From Rutidosis leptorrhynchoides (taxonomy: Eukaryota; Streptophyta; Magnoliopsida; Asterales; Asteraceae), in the NCBI RefSeq assembly GCF_046630445.1, contig NC_092342.1, forward strand, positions 86,249,001 to 86,313,000: a stretch of 64,000 nucleotides of DNA, in the 5' to 3' direction. A program made the translations under genes and the position numbers. This document shows, in pieces, positions 11,995 through 27,362 of this stretch. Each line of letters begins with the position of its first letter. The first letter of the stretch is position 1. The notes below the pieces were generated by a model. It saw nothing but the letters and a program-made list of their open reading frames with translations, was not told the DNA's origin and ran no database searches.

Positions 11995-12824
11995 ATGGAA
12001 GATGATTGAGATTTTCATACAAATATGCCCGAAGCCGACGATTTCTACGAAATGTTTTCAATGCTCGATAGTTCATCTCAATCTCAACCTCGAACCATAA
12101 CACCACCCCTGCCATCACCACCGTCAGTTCTAAACTGTCATAATGAGTACGTTGAACTTAGATTCAATAGGTCCGACGGGTGTTCTCCATGTTGCTTTTT
12201 CGTTGAATAAGCTAGGTTCAACTTTATCAGGCTAAATATTCGAGGGCCGCCTAGGAATTTATAAGGGAAGTTCTTGAAGAAGAAGCACATGAGGATAGTT
12301 TTGAACAAATTTCGTGACTTTCTACCATATAGTGGGCGTATCCTAATGGTGGTAATAATCAACCGTGTTTTTTTTTCAATTGTACATTAAAGTTAACTAA
12401 TCAATTGTATCTTGATGGTGACATTTTGTTTGTGTTTTTGAATGAAGCAAACTCGAATTTAGGAGCAATACCTGGTTGTTTGAGAAAAGGCAAAATCAAT
12501 AAGGTGGTTGGTGTTATCAAGTCTTGTGTTTCGAATGAACTAGATTATCTTAAAGTTGTGTTAAAGGATACTAAAGGTTCCATTCAAGGATTAATTCATC
12601 ACAAAATCCTTGAAGATGTCAAGGATATATGTATTGGATGTGTTCTGATAGTCCATAATGTTTCCGTATTTATGCCTCGATATTCATCGTATCATTGTCT
12701 TAACATTACTAAGAAGAGCTTCGTAAAGGTCTTCTACAAAGATGGTTCTGAACTTACACCTACATTTTACGTGCCTTCAAATCCTTTATCTACAGATGGT
12801 GCATCAACTTCGTTCACAGGATAA
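11995..12824 (+). pseudogene. HROB-like OB-fold protein, broken copy
   Basis: The 3' part (12405-12824) encodes an OB-fold-like stretch: a basic GCLRKGKINKVVGVIKSC, then LDYLKVVLKDTKGSIQGLIH, IGCVLIVHNVSVF and YHCLNITKKSFVKVF. This order matches the OB domain of plant homologous-recombination OB-fold proteins (HROB family), which in animals work with the MCM8-MCM9 helicase. Upstream, FIREVLEEEAHEDSF at 12258 fits the conserved block before the OB domain. The likely start ATG at 11995 is followed by TGA at 12007. Two more nonsense codons (about 12315 and 12330) and a frame change between the N-terminal and middle parts indicate a pseudogene. The family call is from recognition without a search. 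Confidence 0.6.
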
Positions 12825-14023
12825 TTTTGTTACAAGTGTTGATGTTTTATTTATAATTTTAAATACTACTCTACAATGTGTATTTAGTTCCATATTTATT
12901 TAAGCACCCAGGTTATTTAGGAACACCAAATGAAAATAAATTAATAATTAAATAGTACATAAAGTAACAAATAATACATAACGTTCAGATAACTCGCAAG
13001 GTAGACCTTGCGATTGCATGTGGCTCGTACACGAAGTGCTCATAGCCTATAAAACACAGTGAGTTGCAAGGAAACTGTGTGACTGTGCGACATGTGTTGT
13101 CTCAATCATGCGTCTAAGTCTCAGATCAGGACTTATAGTTTCTCGGCAAAAAAAAGGATAATTCACGAGTCGCATAGTCGCGAATGAGGCTTGCGACTTA
13201 CGAGGACATTTTGGCATTTTTTTCGAGGGTTAGTCCTTATAATTCGGCGATAAGTTGGGTGTTTTGGTCAATATCCCAAAAATATTACCACACGTTATTA
13301 TGTTTATCGCTGTCGTAACTTAAAAATATAGGAATTCCTTATAGGATTTGTTAACTTATATCCATGAAACAAATTGATGGCCCGTTTACTTTGCAATTAA
13401 TGATATGTTTTTGTGCAGGTTTTAATTCAGTAAGTAAAATTGTTTTTTTTGTCACTTGATATATCACTTAATCTAAAATGATCTGTTTGTAGGAGACATA
13501 GAATCAGAGACTTCTCCCCAAATAGATGTATATTAAAATAACACTTAATATATGATAAAAGTGTACAGTCCCTAAGTATAATTAATTACTCCATAATAAG
13601 CTACGGCTAATTTACGCCCTATAGTTTTCATATCCGCGTGTGAAAACTAACATAAAACTCATTTAGCGTGGGTTAAAGTGATGGCAAGATAGGCACGTAC
13701 CTGATAAAAGGTTTGTGAAACAAAAATCATAGTCAAACACCGTATAAAATACAAAGACAATCCAATTATTTTTCACACAACCATTTTAATATCTATTTAT
13801 TTTCAATTTATATATACATTTTGTATAATTCTCATAATGGATCATTTTAAATTCCAAAAGTGGAAGTGAAAGTTTCATGCATGTTACCTCGAAACTCTAA
13901 AAGCAACTATGCCTCAACCGCCACTAGAATAAGATGAAAACGAAGAACACACAAACGATAACTAGTTTTATTTTTATAATTTTCATAATTTTAATTAATG
14001 TCATTATTTTTAATTATGAATGT
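12825..14023. other. Intergenic with GC-rich inverted repeats
   Basis: Mostly AT-rich. At 12995-13012 CGCAAGGT and ACCTTGCG form an 8-bp-arm palindrome, with CCTATAAAA at about 13046. A second GC-rich stretch with AGTCGC/GCGACT arms lies near 13170-13200. It could be the remnant of another LTR. No gene seen. Confidence 0.4.
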
Positions 14024-14343
14024 TGTTATAATAATAATAATAATATAGATATGGATAGTCAATTTTGGTGTATACATATAGTCAATTTTGATACATAAAG
14101 TATGTAATTTTATATTGAGATTTTAGGCTATAAATACTCATGAATGCAAGCATTAAACTTGCACCATTTCTCACACTTACAAAGTGTTTCTTTCTTTCTC
14201 TCCATTATCATCTTTGTTCTTAAACTTCATTATTAGTATTCTTAATCAATAATCAAACCACTAAAGGTAGTTATAAGCCTACTGAATTATAACATTAAGA
14301 ATCAAACCAATAAAGGTAGTTATAAGCCTACTGAATTATAACA
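14024..14343 (+). repeat. 5' LTR of copia E
   Basis: Begins TGTTATAATAATAAT and ends TTATAACA. A TATAAATACTC box lies at about 14131. A 29-bp block (aatcaaaccaMtaaaggtag and the following bases) is duplicated near the 3' end of the LTR. Confidence 0.93.
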
Positions 14344-14357
14344 CGTTATCAGCACGA
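14344..14357 (+). promoter_or_regulatory. Primer site matching a tRNA-Ile anticodon arm
   Basis: CGTTATCAGCACGA begins directly after the LTR. It does not fit the 3' end of initiator tRNA-Met. From memory of plant tRNA-Ile(AAU), it is complementary to the anticodon arm at 13 of 14 positions. The one difference is at the wobble base, where inosine would pair with the C present here. That suggests priming by an internal tRNA fragment, as in Drosophila copia. Confidence 0.55.
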
Positions 14358-14488
14358 AATGCTCCGTATAATCAAGGTTTATCTAAGCAAGCACAAGTCA
14401 CTAATCAAGGTAATAATAATAAAAAAATTCCTTAACGATATCTTCTATTATTTATTAGTAAGGTAAATATTATTATCATCATAACTAA

Positions 14489-14830
14489 CATTTATATTTA
14501 TGTTATTTAAGTTATATATGGTCGATTATACCGCCTGAATTATATTTCTGTAATCTAACTTTTATTAAATTCACTAGCAATTATATTTATGTTATATATG
14601 GTCGGTTATACCGCCTGAATTATATTTCTGTAATCTAACTTTTATTAACTTCACTAACATTTATATTTATGTTATATATGGTCGGTTATACCACCTGAAT
14701 TATATTTATGTAATCTAACTATTATTAACTTCACTAACATTTATATTTATGTTATATATGGTCGGTTATACCGCCTGAATTATATTTCTGTAATCTAACT
14801 CTTATTAATTTCACTAACATTTATATTTAT
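14489..14830 (+). repeat. 80-bp tandem repeat in copia E leader
   Basis: Four copies of an 80-bp unit containing ATATGGTCGGTTATACCGCC. The GGTCG marker occurs at 14520, 14600, 14680 and 14760, an exact 80-bp period. The unit core GGTCGGTTATACCGCC carries GGT/ACC arms. No coding potential. Confidence 0.9.
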
Positions 14831-15463
14831 GTTATCTAACATTTATGATTACTTATGCAATTAATCATTATTTATTTCATGCATATTAATGTTTATTCTT
14901 AAATTTATTATTTATGCATAATATGTTTATTCTCTTAATCTTCGTATTTATACTAAACTTATCTATACTAAATGTATTTTATAGTAATCATATTTATACT
15001 AATAAAATTCTTTTATTAAAATGATTATTAATATAACGAGTACATAACATTCGTTAACGTCAACTAACGACGTTACAACGGTCATATATACATAACGGTT
15101 GTTAACGTCAACTGACGACGTTACAACGACTATATTTTTCAAATATAAAATAAACATATCCGTTTTCACATTTTCACAAATCGATCTTCATTTTCTCAGA
15201 TTACCACTCTGAAAAAGTTTTTGTAAAGATGATTCACACAAGGATGATTTTTCCTAGTGTATTGGTCATATTAACTATCATCATTGTTGCTAATATACCA
15301 CCGGGTGAACTTATATTCTATCCTACCCTTGTGGTTTTATTATTTGTAATCATACCATTATTCTGTTGTTTGCTACTTATGAATTTAAAATGATTCTATT
15401 TTCATGTTGTTAGAAATTGATTATGATTATAATTTATGTTGTTCATCTTTCTGAAAATAGAAA

Positions 15464-16547
15464 ATGTCAAACTTATCAAAGCTTGAGTTTGATGCCCTAG
15501 ACGTATCGGGAACAAACTACACATCATGGATCATGGATGTAGAAATAAATCTTGGATCATTGGGTATTCTAGAAACTTTAAAAGAAAACAATACTTGTTC
15601 TGATCAAGATAAATTAAAATCAACTGCTTTTATTCGCAAACATATTGATATCACCTTAAAACATATGTATCTCACTATCAAAGATCCACATGTTTTATGG
15701 GAAAGTATCAAGAGTAGATTCGATAATCAAAAGGAAATATTACTCCCAGCTGCGAGGGAAGAATGGAGAAATCTAAGGTTCCAAGGCTTTAAAAAGGTAA
15801 GTGAATACAACTCGGCCATGTTTAAGATCCGTTCAAAGCTTCAATTCTGTGGTCAAGAAATAAGTGATGCTGATATGATGGAGAAAACTTTCTCCACAAT
15901 GCATTCTGCAAACATTACTATACAAGAAAATTTAAGATTGCAGAATTACAAAACTTTTTTTAAACTTCAAACTTATCTCTTAGTTGCAGAAGTGAATAAA
16001 GAATTACTGATGAAGAATCAAGAATCTCATCCTACGGGTGCGCTAGCATTCCCTGAAGCTAATGCTATTAACAATAATAATAATAATAAAAAAAAGAAAT
16101 GCACTTGGACGAGGACGTGGGCGAGGTCGTGGTCATATTGGCCAAAATCATCATCATGGAAATTACAATAACAATAATAAAAATCATAACTATGTTCGAA
16201 ATCACCCTTATGGTAATGGTCGTGGTGGTGGTGGTGGTGGTGGTGGTGGTCGTAATGGTTACGGTGGTTGTGGTCGTGGACAATGAAATAATAATCTACA
16301 AAATTATAAATTTCAACCACCATACAATCCCATAAATCATAATGTTGAAGGAAGCTCTTCAAAGAATATTGAAGATTCTTGTTATCGATGTGATAAAATT
16401 GGCCATTGGTCTAAAAACTGTCGAACAAATCAATATTATGTTAATCAATATCAGGAATCCCTAAAAGGAAAAGGAAAAGAGCCAAACCTTGTGGATGACC
16501 TTGATACAAAAATCACTGAGCCAACAAGTGACTACTTTAATGAATAA
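15464..16547 (+). pseudogene. copia E gag
   Basis: Starts MSNLSKLEFDALDVSG at 15464, followed by a copia-type capsid region. The frame is lost in an expanded AAT/A-rich stretch at about 16070-16100 and continues in another frame. That frame runs through a Gly/Arg-rich segment with a (GGT)n expansion, a TGA at 16284 and a zinc knuckle SCYRCDKIGHWSKNCR (CX2CX4HX4C) near 16377-16425, ending at TAA 16545-16547. The microsatellite expansions explain the many low-complexity frames here on both strands. Confidence 0.88.
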
Positions 16548-16680
16548 ATTTCCTATTATATGTCCATGTCAAATAAATGGATGTAGATTTATGATCTATA
16601 CCATATCTACTTTACTATATGTTTCCTTATTATGTACTTTCGTTTATAACATATTTTTGAATGTAATATATTGATGAATT

Positions 16681-20289
<3,609 letters not shown>

Positions 20290-20440
20290 AAGATTAACGA
20301 TGTCTACTTGAGGGGGAGTCAACTCTATGCTGCACTCTTTTTCCCTTAGCTAAAGTTTTTTCCCACTGGGTTTTCTTTAGCAAGGTTTTTAACGAGGCAT
20401 TAATTTATAGTTGATCTTCAACAAAATAAAATTGCTATCC

Positions 20441-20449
20441 AAGGGAGAG
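20441..20449 (+). promoter_or_regulatory. Polypurine tract of copia E
   Basis: AAGGGAGAG directly precedes the 3' LTR start. It is the expected plus-strand primer. Confidence 0.85.
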
Positions 20450-20452
20450 TGT

Positions 20453-20534
<82 letters not shown>

Positions 20535-20832
20535 TAGATATGGATAGTCAATTTTGGTGTATACATATAGTCAATTTTGTTACATAAAGTATGTAATTTT
20601 ATATTGAGATTTTAGGCTATAAATACTCATGAATGCAAGTATTAAACTTGCACCATTTCTCACACTTACAAAGTATTTCTTTCTTTCTCTCCATTATCAT
20701 CTTTGTTCTTACACTTCATTATTAGTATTCTTAATCAAGAATCAAACCACTAAAGATAGTTATAAGCCTAATGAATTATAACATTAAGAATCAAACCAAT
20801 AAAGGTAGTTATAAGCCTACTGAATTATAATA
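20450..20832 (+). repeat. 3' LTR of copia E
   Basis: Same as the 5' LTR but with the initial TAA run expanded to about 28 units (20452-20534). The terminal CA has become TA. Confidence 0.93.
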
Positions 20833-21104
20833 AATGTAATATTTTCTGTAACTAATGTAATGTTATTAATTATTAATGTAATGTTTTTAATTAATGTATT
20901 ATTTTTAACTTAATAAAGTAATGTTTATATATTATTTAGTGTTATTAATTTATATAGTGAAATGTTGAAGTTAATAGCGAAAGATATGGAGAGTTAAGTG
21001 AAGGGTGTTATTGATGTAGAGAAGAAAACTTCAATAAAATCTGATAAGATAGTGAGCGGTTATATGACATAAGTTAATAGAACATGAAATACACAATGAC
21101 TTTT
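20833..21104. other. Intergenic, AT-rich
   Basis: Short repeats of aatgtaatgtt-like sequence and nothing else recognised. The last bases, 21090-21104, are the left target duplication of the LINE that follows. Confidence 0.5.
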
Positions 21105-21990
21105 GGAACAATCACCATCAATATAAGGGCATGCGGCTTTACCCACAATCCGCAACAATCTTGTTCCTATCAAAGTGGGATTGATCATTTGGCGAATTAG
21201 ACTTAATCGGATTCCGACACGTGTAGAACTCGATCGGTGTGGGATTGATCTTGGATGAATAAGCTGTCCAATCTGCGACGATGGGTTGGAATGTATCAAT
21301 CATGTTTTGTTCTCTTGTAAGTTGGCTTCGGAGGCTTGGAATCGGGTTTTCAATTGGTGGAAATTGGCCGGACCTTCTAATCTAAATGTATCAAATGCTT
21401 TTATAGGTAACGGGTATAATTTCTCGATGTCCTTTGGTATGAAACTTTGGCAATGTGTGGAATGGATCACGGGATATTCGTTATAGAAACATAGAAATTC
21501 GATAGTATTCCAATACAGGAAATCCTCTAGTGCTTCGATCCTAAGTGAAATACAACTAATGAGTTTCGAATGGATATCTAATAGGTTGAAGAAAATTAAG
21601 ATCGATTGGCTCCAATGTTCTTCGGACCCACATGCTCTTGACATTGACGATTCTGCAAGAGTGGGTGTTGGATAACGTCCAAGGCATCCCTTGATCACCA
21701 TATGTAGGTTCGCTATTCTGCACATATAAATATTTTGAATCTCATGATATGCTTCTATGACTAGGATTGCATTTGGAATGGCACAAGGTTAACTAAACGA
21801 GTCACGTTTCCCTTCCATGTTGTTGTCTGGTATTTTGAACTGATGATTCGTTTCGGTTGTACTTGGACAGGACATATTTCATAGGTCCATTTCTTCTAGC
21901 TTTTTTCGTTTTCGTAATTCATGTAATGTAACACTCCTGTAAATATTTTTGTGTTAATGAAATCTATTGTCTTTCCTTTAAAAAAAAAAG
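21105..21990 (+). mobile_element. 5'-truncated LINE, 3' end with zf-RVT remnant
   Basis: Encodes a broken zinc-binding domain typical of plant L1-type polyproteins: LIIWRIRLNRIPTRVELDR, then ISCPICDDGLECINHVLFSCK and AWNRVFNWW. A 3' untranslated region and poly(A) at 21979-21989 follow. It is flanked by tacacaatgactttt (21090-21104) and tacacaacgagtttt (21991-22005), a 15-bp duplication with two mismatches. One stop lies inside the domain near 21260. It was dead on arrival. Confidence 0.85.
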
Positions 21991-22033
21991 TACACAACGA
22001 GTTTTCATTTAATATGAAAAAAGTTATTGAAGA

Positions 22034-22265
22034 ATTTTTTTTTTTTTGACGACGATTTTTTTGGTATCAGTAGATCATTTCTTTCAACGACCCTCATCAT
22101 TTGCACGTAACACACACGTTCGGGCGAAAACCCGAACCCGATCGACGGTACCCGGGAACACATCCATTCGGGCAGTGGTTCCGGGTAGGTGTCCGTGAAC
22201 GAATCCGGTAAAACCTCCCTATAGGGTCAATATATACCACCATTATTGGTGTTCAATTGGTTTAA
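22034..22265 (-). mobile_element. SINE copy 1, 5'-truncated
   Basis: Matches the bodies of the SINEs at 28398-28708 and 57351-57674, from the poly(T) tail (22034-22047) to ggtgttcaattggtttaaag. The tRNA-like head is missing. Target duplications are not clear. Confidence 0.8.
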
Positions 22266-22680
22266 AGAATGTTATATGTAATTTTTAGGGTTACGTTTAT
22301 GTTAATGATATTTAAGTTTATAAACTTAATTGAATTAATTGAATAGTATGTATATACAGACACTCTAAAGTGATAAACATCCTACCACTTATAAACTATT
22401 GCAATTGCAAAAACATAACTTGATCAAGTAGTTTGAAAATAATTTCGATTATACTCAAACTTATGTCGACCTGCGGTCGATCCGTAGTAGAGCTATGAAT
22501 ATTTAGAAGCAAAGCTTGATCTTGTCACTGTTGTACCCTTTTGTGCAGCGGTCAAACTGCAGCTCATCCGCAGAGTTGGTTGTTAATAAACGACTTATGA
22601 TATTCGACTCATTTCACGTTTTGGTTGTTTGGTGAATAAATATAGATCTATGAACTTGCCAAAACAAATTTTATATTCAT
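22266..22680. other. Intergenic, weak inverted repeats
   Basis: AT-rich. TCGACC and GGTCGA form a 15-bp palindrome with a 3-nt spacer at 22466-22480. A second GC-rich inverted repeat lies near 22543-22562. It might be part of an old LTR. Confidence 0.4.
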
Positions 22681-22890
22681 TACAACAACAACAACAACAA
22701 CGACAACAAAACCCAATTCCATATGAATGGGGTATGGGGGAGGTGTGACGTAGACAATCCTTCCTCTATCCTTGAATAAAGAGAAATCGTTTCTCCACCC
22801 CGAGTGAAACACTCACAAGAGTAGAGAGAGTCATCCCTCTCTCGATTCAACGGATAGAGAGATTGCTTCTAAGCGGACCTCCGGCCAAAA
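22681..22890 (-). mobile_element. Au-like SINE with (TTG)n tail
   Basis: On the minus strand it ends in a TTG repeat, seen on the + strand as acaacaacaacaa at about 22682. Before it lies a block with gggtatgggggaggtgtgacgt and aatccttcctctatcc on the + strand. This resembles my recollection of plant Au SINEs. The family name is tentative and duplications were not identified. Confidence 0.55.
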
Positions 22891-23353
<463 letters not shown>

Positions 23354-24506
23354 GAAAGCGTACCTTAGGCCGCCTTGGGGTGCTTAAGGCATATAGGGAA
23401 AAGTTTCACTAAAAGAACAATAACCATAAATGATAATGTGATGACCCGAAAATTTCTGACTAAATTTAAACTTAATCTTTATATGATTTAATGTTTCCGA
23501 CACGATAAGCAAAGTCTGTAAAGTTGAATCTCAAAATTTTGAACTATTCAATTACCCTTCGATTGTTCTCAACGATTCGCGAACAATTATATGTAAATAG
23601 ATACATATACTATAACTTGAAAACGTAACAAAGTGTTACGTAAATGATACTGTGTATTAAACTTATTGATTTGAATATCTAGTTGATATATTTAACTACG
23701 AAGTTAAAAGATTATGCCAAACGATTGAATTAAAAGATATTTATTGAGTCCCTTAAGGATTATAATATTATTACGAGTCTCTATTGTGAGGTCTACACTG
23801 ATTTAAGAAATCATTCATTTTTAACGATATTCGGAATAAATGATAAAGTGTTTGATGACGAAAGTTAGATAAAAGTTAGTGGAAAACTAAACTGCATAAT
23901 ATTCAATTGATTGTGTTACAAATGTGTGAAAACGTTTTCAGATATTATAGAATTGATTGTTAATATGTGTTTATTTAAATAACGTAATTTAGATGATACA
24001 AAAATAAAGAATATTAACTGTTAGAATTAGATATATGAATAGTTTGCGATGTGTATTTCAAAACGTGTTTATTAATATTGAAAATATATATTTAACAATA
24101 TGATAAAATATAATATTAACTTGGTAATAAAACGATTTGATATTATATATGTATTAACAAATAGAGAGACGATGATTTATAGAAGTAAATGACCAAAACA
24201 CTCAAGTGTATAAGTTACAATTCTAGTGATATAGTTTATGGATAATTTAAATCTATATTTTGACAAAGGTACGAGTCACGAAACATAAAGTACAAGTTTT
24301 CTCAGTGTACGAAAGGACGTTCGAAAAACCGGAACCGGGACATAAGTCGCGTGATGACGTACGACTTATCGGAACAAAAATTACAAATCAACTATGCACG
24401 GGAATATAATATAATATATAATTAATTAATTTAAATTATATATATTATATTAATATTTAATTATGTCGACAAACTAGAAGTTAAAAGAATGTGAGCTGGA
24501 TCAGAG

Positions 24507-24586
24507 GGCCATGCGATCGCATGGCCTTGATGCCCAAAAACCATGCAATCGCATGGGGTACTTTTTCAGGCCAAGTCCTATAAATT
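24507..24586 (+). promoter_or_regulatory. U3 core with alternative palindrome doublet and TATA box
   Basis: GGCCATGCGATCGCATGGCC (24507-24526) is a perfect 20-bp palindrome. A second, one-mismatch palindrome CCATGCAATCGCATGG lies at 24541-24556, with centres 32 bp apart. CCTATAAATTG follows, with the TATA at 24579, 22 bp after the second palindrome. Layout and spacing equal those in elements B and D, but the palindrome sequence is different. Confidence 0.75.
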
Positions 24587-24642
24587 GATCGAATTGGCTC
24601 TGGTCTCATTCATTTCATATACTCCGTAATTATTTACTTATT

Positions 24643-24644
24643 TA

Positions 24645-24726
<82 letters not shown>
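24643..24726. repeat. (ATT)n microsatellite in solo LTR
   Basis: About 28 ATT units some 60 bp downstream of the TATA box, the position at which element B has its TA tract. Confidence 0.93.
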
Positions 24727-24729
<3 letters not shown>

Positions 24730-26416
24730 CTTATTATTATTAGTATTATTAATTAGTATTATACATAAAATACTACGACGAGGTCATGAGCGTGTCACTT
24801 TCAAAATGGGTTTCGAGCGGGATAGAGCTAAGGAAATTATGGGTTATAATTATGGAGGTTATGGGTAATATTCGCAAGTCAAACCTAGTGTTTATGATCT
24901 CCGTTGCGTCTACGTACTTTCCTACAATATTGAATCTCAATATTGATACGTAAGCACTCATATTTTATCTTTTATATATTAATTGTGTATCCATGTCTAG
25001 TGCTCGAGTATATATATTTATACATGCTTGTATGCTAAATTTCGTCGTTAAACAGTTTATGATGAATCACGAATTAAATACATATGTTACTGGTAAAAGG
25101 TATATGATATGCATGTTTTTGGAAAGCTGGCGAAAAATCAATAACTTTTCATTTAGATATCGAATAGTTTCGATGAACGGATTAAAAGATATGATCAACT
25201 AAATTATAATTGACGTTAATTGGAATTTCTTTTGAATCTGCAATTAATATTTAAACAACTTGTTTGTAAGATTGATAAATTAGATTTTTGAATATTACCA
25301 ACCGAGTAAATGAATCTTTATATAAGGTACGTCTCGTTTTGTTGAACTATTGTCAAAATTGACTTTTTGAAACGACTTTGGATAACTTTTGTATGTCGAT
25401 CTCGAGCATTAGGATTGTGATACACTATGACCTGACCTAGCTTGATAAACATTTATTGACCAACATATGTTCTCTAGGTTGAGATCTACGGTTATTTGGT
25501 AATCCGAGTTTCAATCACATTTTGGTGAACGACTTTATATGCTGATAAGGTGAGTTTCATTTGCTCCCTTTTTAATTGCTTTTGCAATCTATATTTTTGG
25601 GCTGAGAATATATGCACTTTATTTTAAACGCAATGGATACAAGTATATACTAAATTCTACACTGAGTTTGAACCGAAAATCCCTTAGCTTTGGTAACTAG
25701 TAACTGCCAGTTATAATAACTGGTGGGCGCGAGTAGTTATATATGGATCCATAGGGCTTGACATCCCCGTCTGTTCCAGGTATAGAAACCCTAGCCTGAA
25801 CTATAAAACAGACGTATACTATTTTTGTTTAGTACACGTTGGATTGCGTGTGTTGCACATGTTGGTTGCATGTATGTTAAAACAGTGGTACTTATTATAA
25901 CGTTAAAGCTTAGTTACCAGGGTGCTCAATCTTGTAGAATATTTGATAAACGTTTCTGGATGAAACAACTGAAATCTTGTGATCCACCTTTATATACAGA
26001 TTATATGAAACAATAAAACTATGAACTCACCAACCTTTGTGTTGACACTTGTTAGTATGTTTATTCTCAGGTTTCCTAGAAGTCTTTCGCTGTTTGCTTA
26101 TGTGTTAGACAAGCTATGTGCATGGAGTCTTACATGACATATTTTTCAAGGAAACGCTGCATTCACCAAATCATCACCATGTATCTTATTTTGACTGCAT
26201 TGTCAACGGAAGTATTATTGTAAACTATTATTTACGGTGATTGTCTATATGTAGAAATCATCAGATGTCGAAAACCTTTGATTTAAATATTCATTTATGG
26301 TGTGCCTTTTTAAAAGAATGCAATGTTTACAAACCGTATCATATAGAGGTCAAATACCTCGCAATGAAATCGATGAATGACGTGTTCGTCCATATGGATT
26401 TGGAGTGATCGTCACA

Positions 26417-27025
26417 GATAAACACACATAAACATGCATATCTACATACTTACATACATCCCACAACAATCCATATACACATACATACAAACCTACATCC
26501 GGACCGAAACATACACAACACAAATAAAAATGGAATATACATGCGTACATACATACATACATACATACATACATACATACATACATACATACATACATAG
26601 ATACAAACTAGCATACCTACATACGCCTACATACATAAAAGAAAAAAAAACATACGAACATACGACCACAAAGATACAAATATGCAACCATATATGCACA
26701 CATACAAACAAACGCACACAAGCATACCCAAAAAACATACATACATAGACAATCATGCATCCATACCTAAAACCCAAAACATGCGTACGTACATACAAAC
26801 ACAAACACCCATACATACAACAACATACATGCACAAACAAACAAACCCAATACAAGAGGGGGTCCTGGTAAAATTCAAAGCGCGAAAATACACAAAACAT
26901 GGAGATACATACTATACATAAACAATCATACGTAGATCACTCTAAAAGGGGACACAAACACACAATCACCCATACCCATAAACCCACAAACATACAAACC
27001 CACATACACACCTACGTACCAAAAC
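26417..27025 (-). repeat. CATA/CATAC-rich tract next to RTE 3' end
   Basis: Degenerate (ACAT)n over 600 bp with a pure core at about 26546-26599. It directly adjoins the 3' end of the minus-strand RTE remnant and may be its expanded tail. Low-complexity frames on both strands are artefacts. Confidence 0.7.
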
Positions 27026-27362
27026 CTACTCGTCTATTCTAATTATAGTCCTCCACGCATTCCTATCAGAAGTCATGTCCTCGGTCAATAAAAGCTCCTT
27101 CAAGTCGAGCTTAATTCTGTCCTCCCACCTACGTGTAGGTCTACCCCTTCTCCTTACACCGTCAACCGTAAGTGCCTCGACTCTCCTAACAGGTGCAGTA
27201 AGAGGTCGCCTCCTCACATGCCCAAACCATCGAAGTCGTTCTTCTCTTAGCTTGTCGATGATGCTTCTAACTTTCATGTTCTCCCTAATAACACTATTTG
27301 GAATCATATCCAACATGGTTTTACCGCATGTCCACCTAAACATCCTCATCTCTGCCACCTAA
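27026..27362 (-). pseudogene. RTE-type LINE, reverse transcriptase C-terminal end
   Basis: The minus frame reads MAEMRMFRWTCGKTMLDMIP, then IREN, LREERLRWFGHVRRRP and RRGRPTRRWEDRIKLDLKEL, ending about 110 residues later. This block is characteristic of the C-terminus of plant RTE/BovB-like non-LTR retrotransposons. No RT palm motifs are present, so it is a 5'-truncated copy. Confidence 0.85.

Larger units (their letters stand above)
23437..26416 (+). mobile_element. Long solo LTR, chromovirus-like ends
   Basis: Starts TGTGATGACCCG and ends GATCGTCACA, resembling the LTR ends of element C. It is flanked by perfect 5-bp duplications gataa (23432-23436, 26417-26421). No internal sequence follows, so it is a solo LTR of 2980 bp. 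The block 24172-24640 is homologous to the U3 core of element B, although the LTR ends belong to another family. No coding frame is supported. Confidence 0.88.

Noticed and set aside
14489..14830. CRISPR-like repeat array
   Set aside because: A head-to-tail 80-bp tandem repeat with no unique spacers, in a plant retroelement.
16027..16362. His-rich, Thr-rich and Gly-rich frames in copia E gag
   Set aside because: Products of AAT and GGT microsatellites. Only the Gly/Arg frame leading to the zinc knuckle is gag.
26350..26921. Several frames on both strands in the CATA tract
   Set aside because: They are translations of a short tandem repeat, alternating Met-Tyr-Val-Cys or Tyr-Ile-His-Thr.
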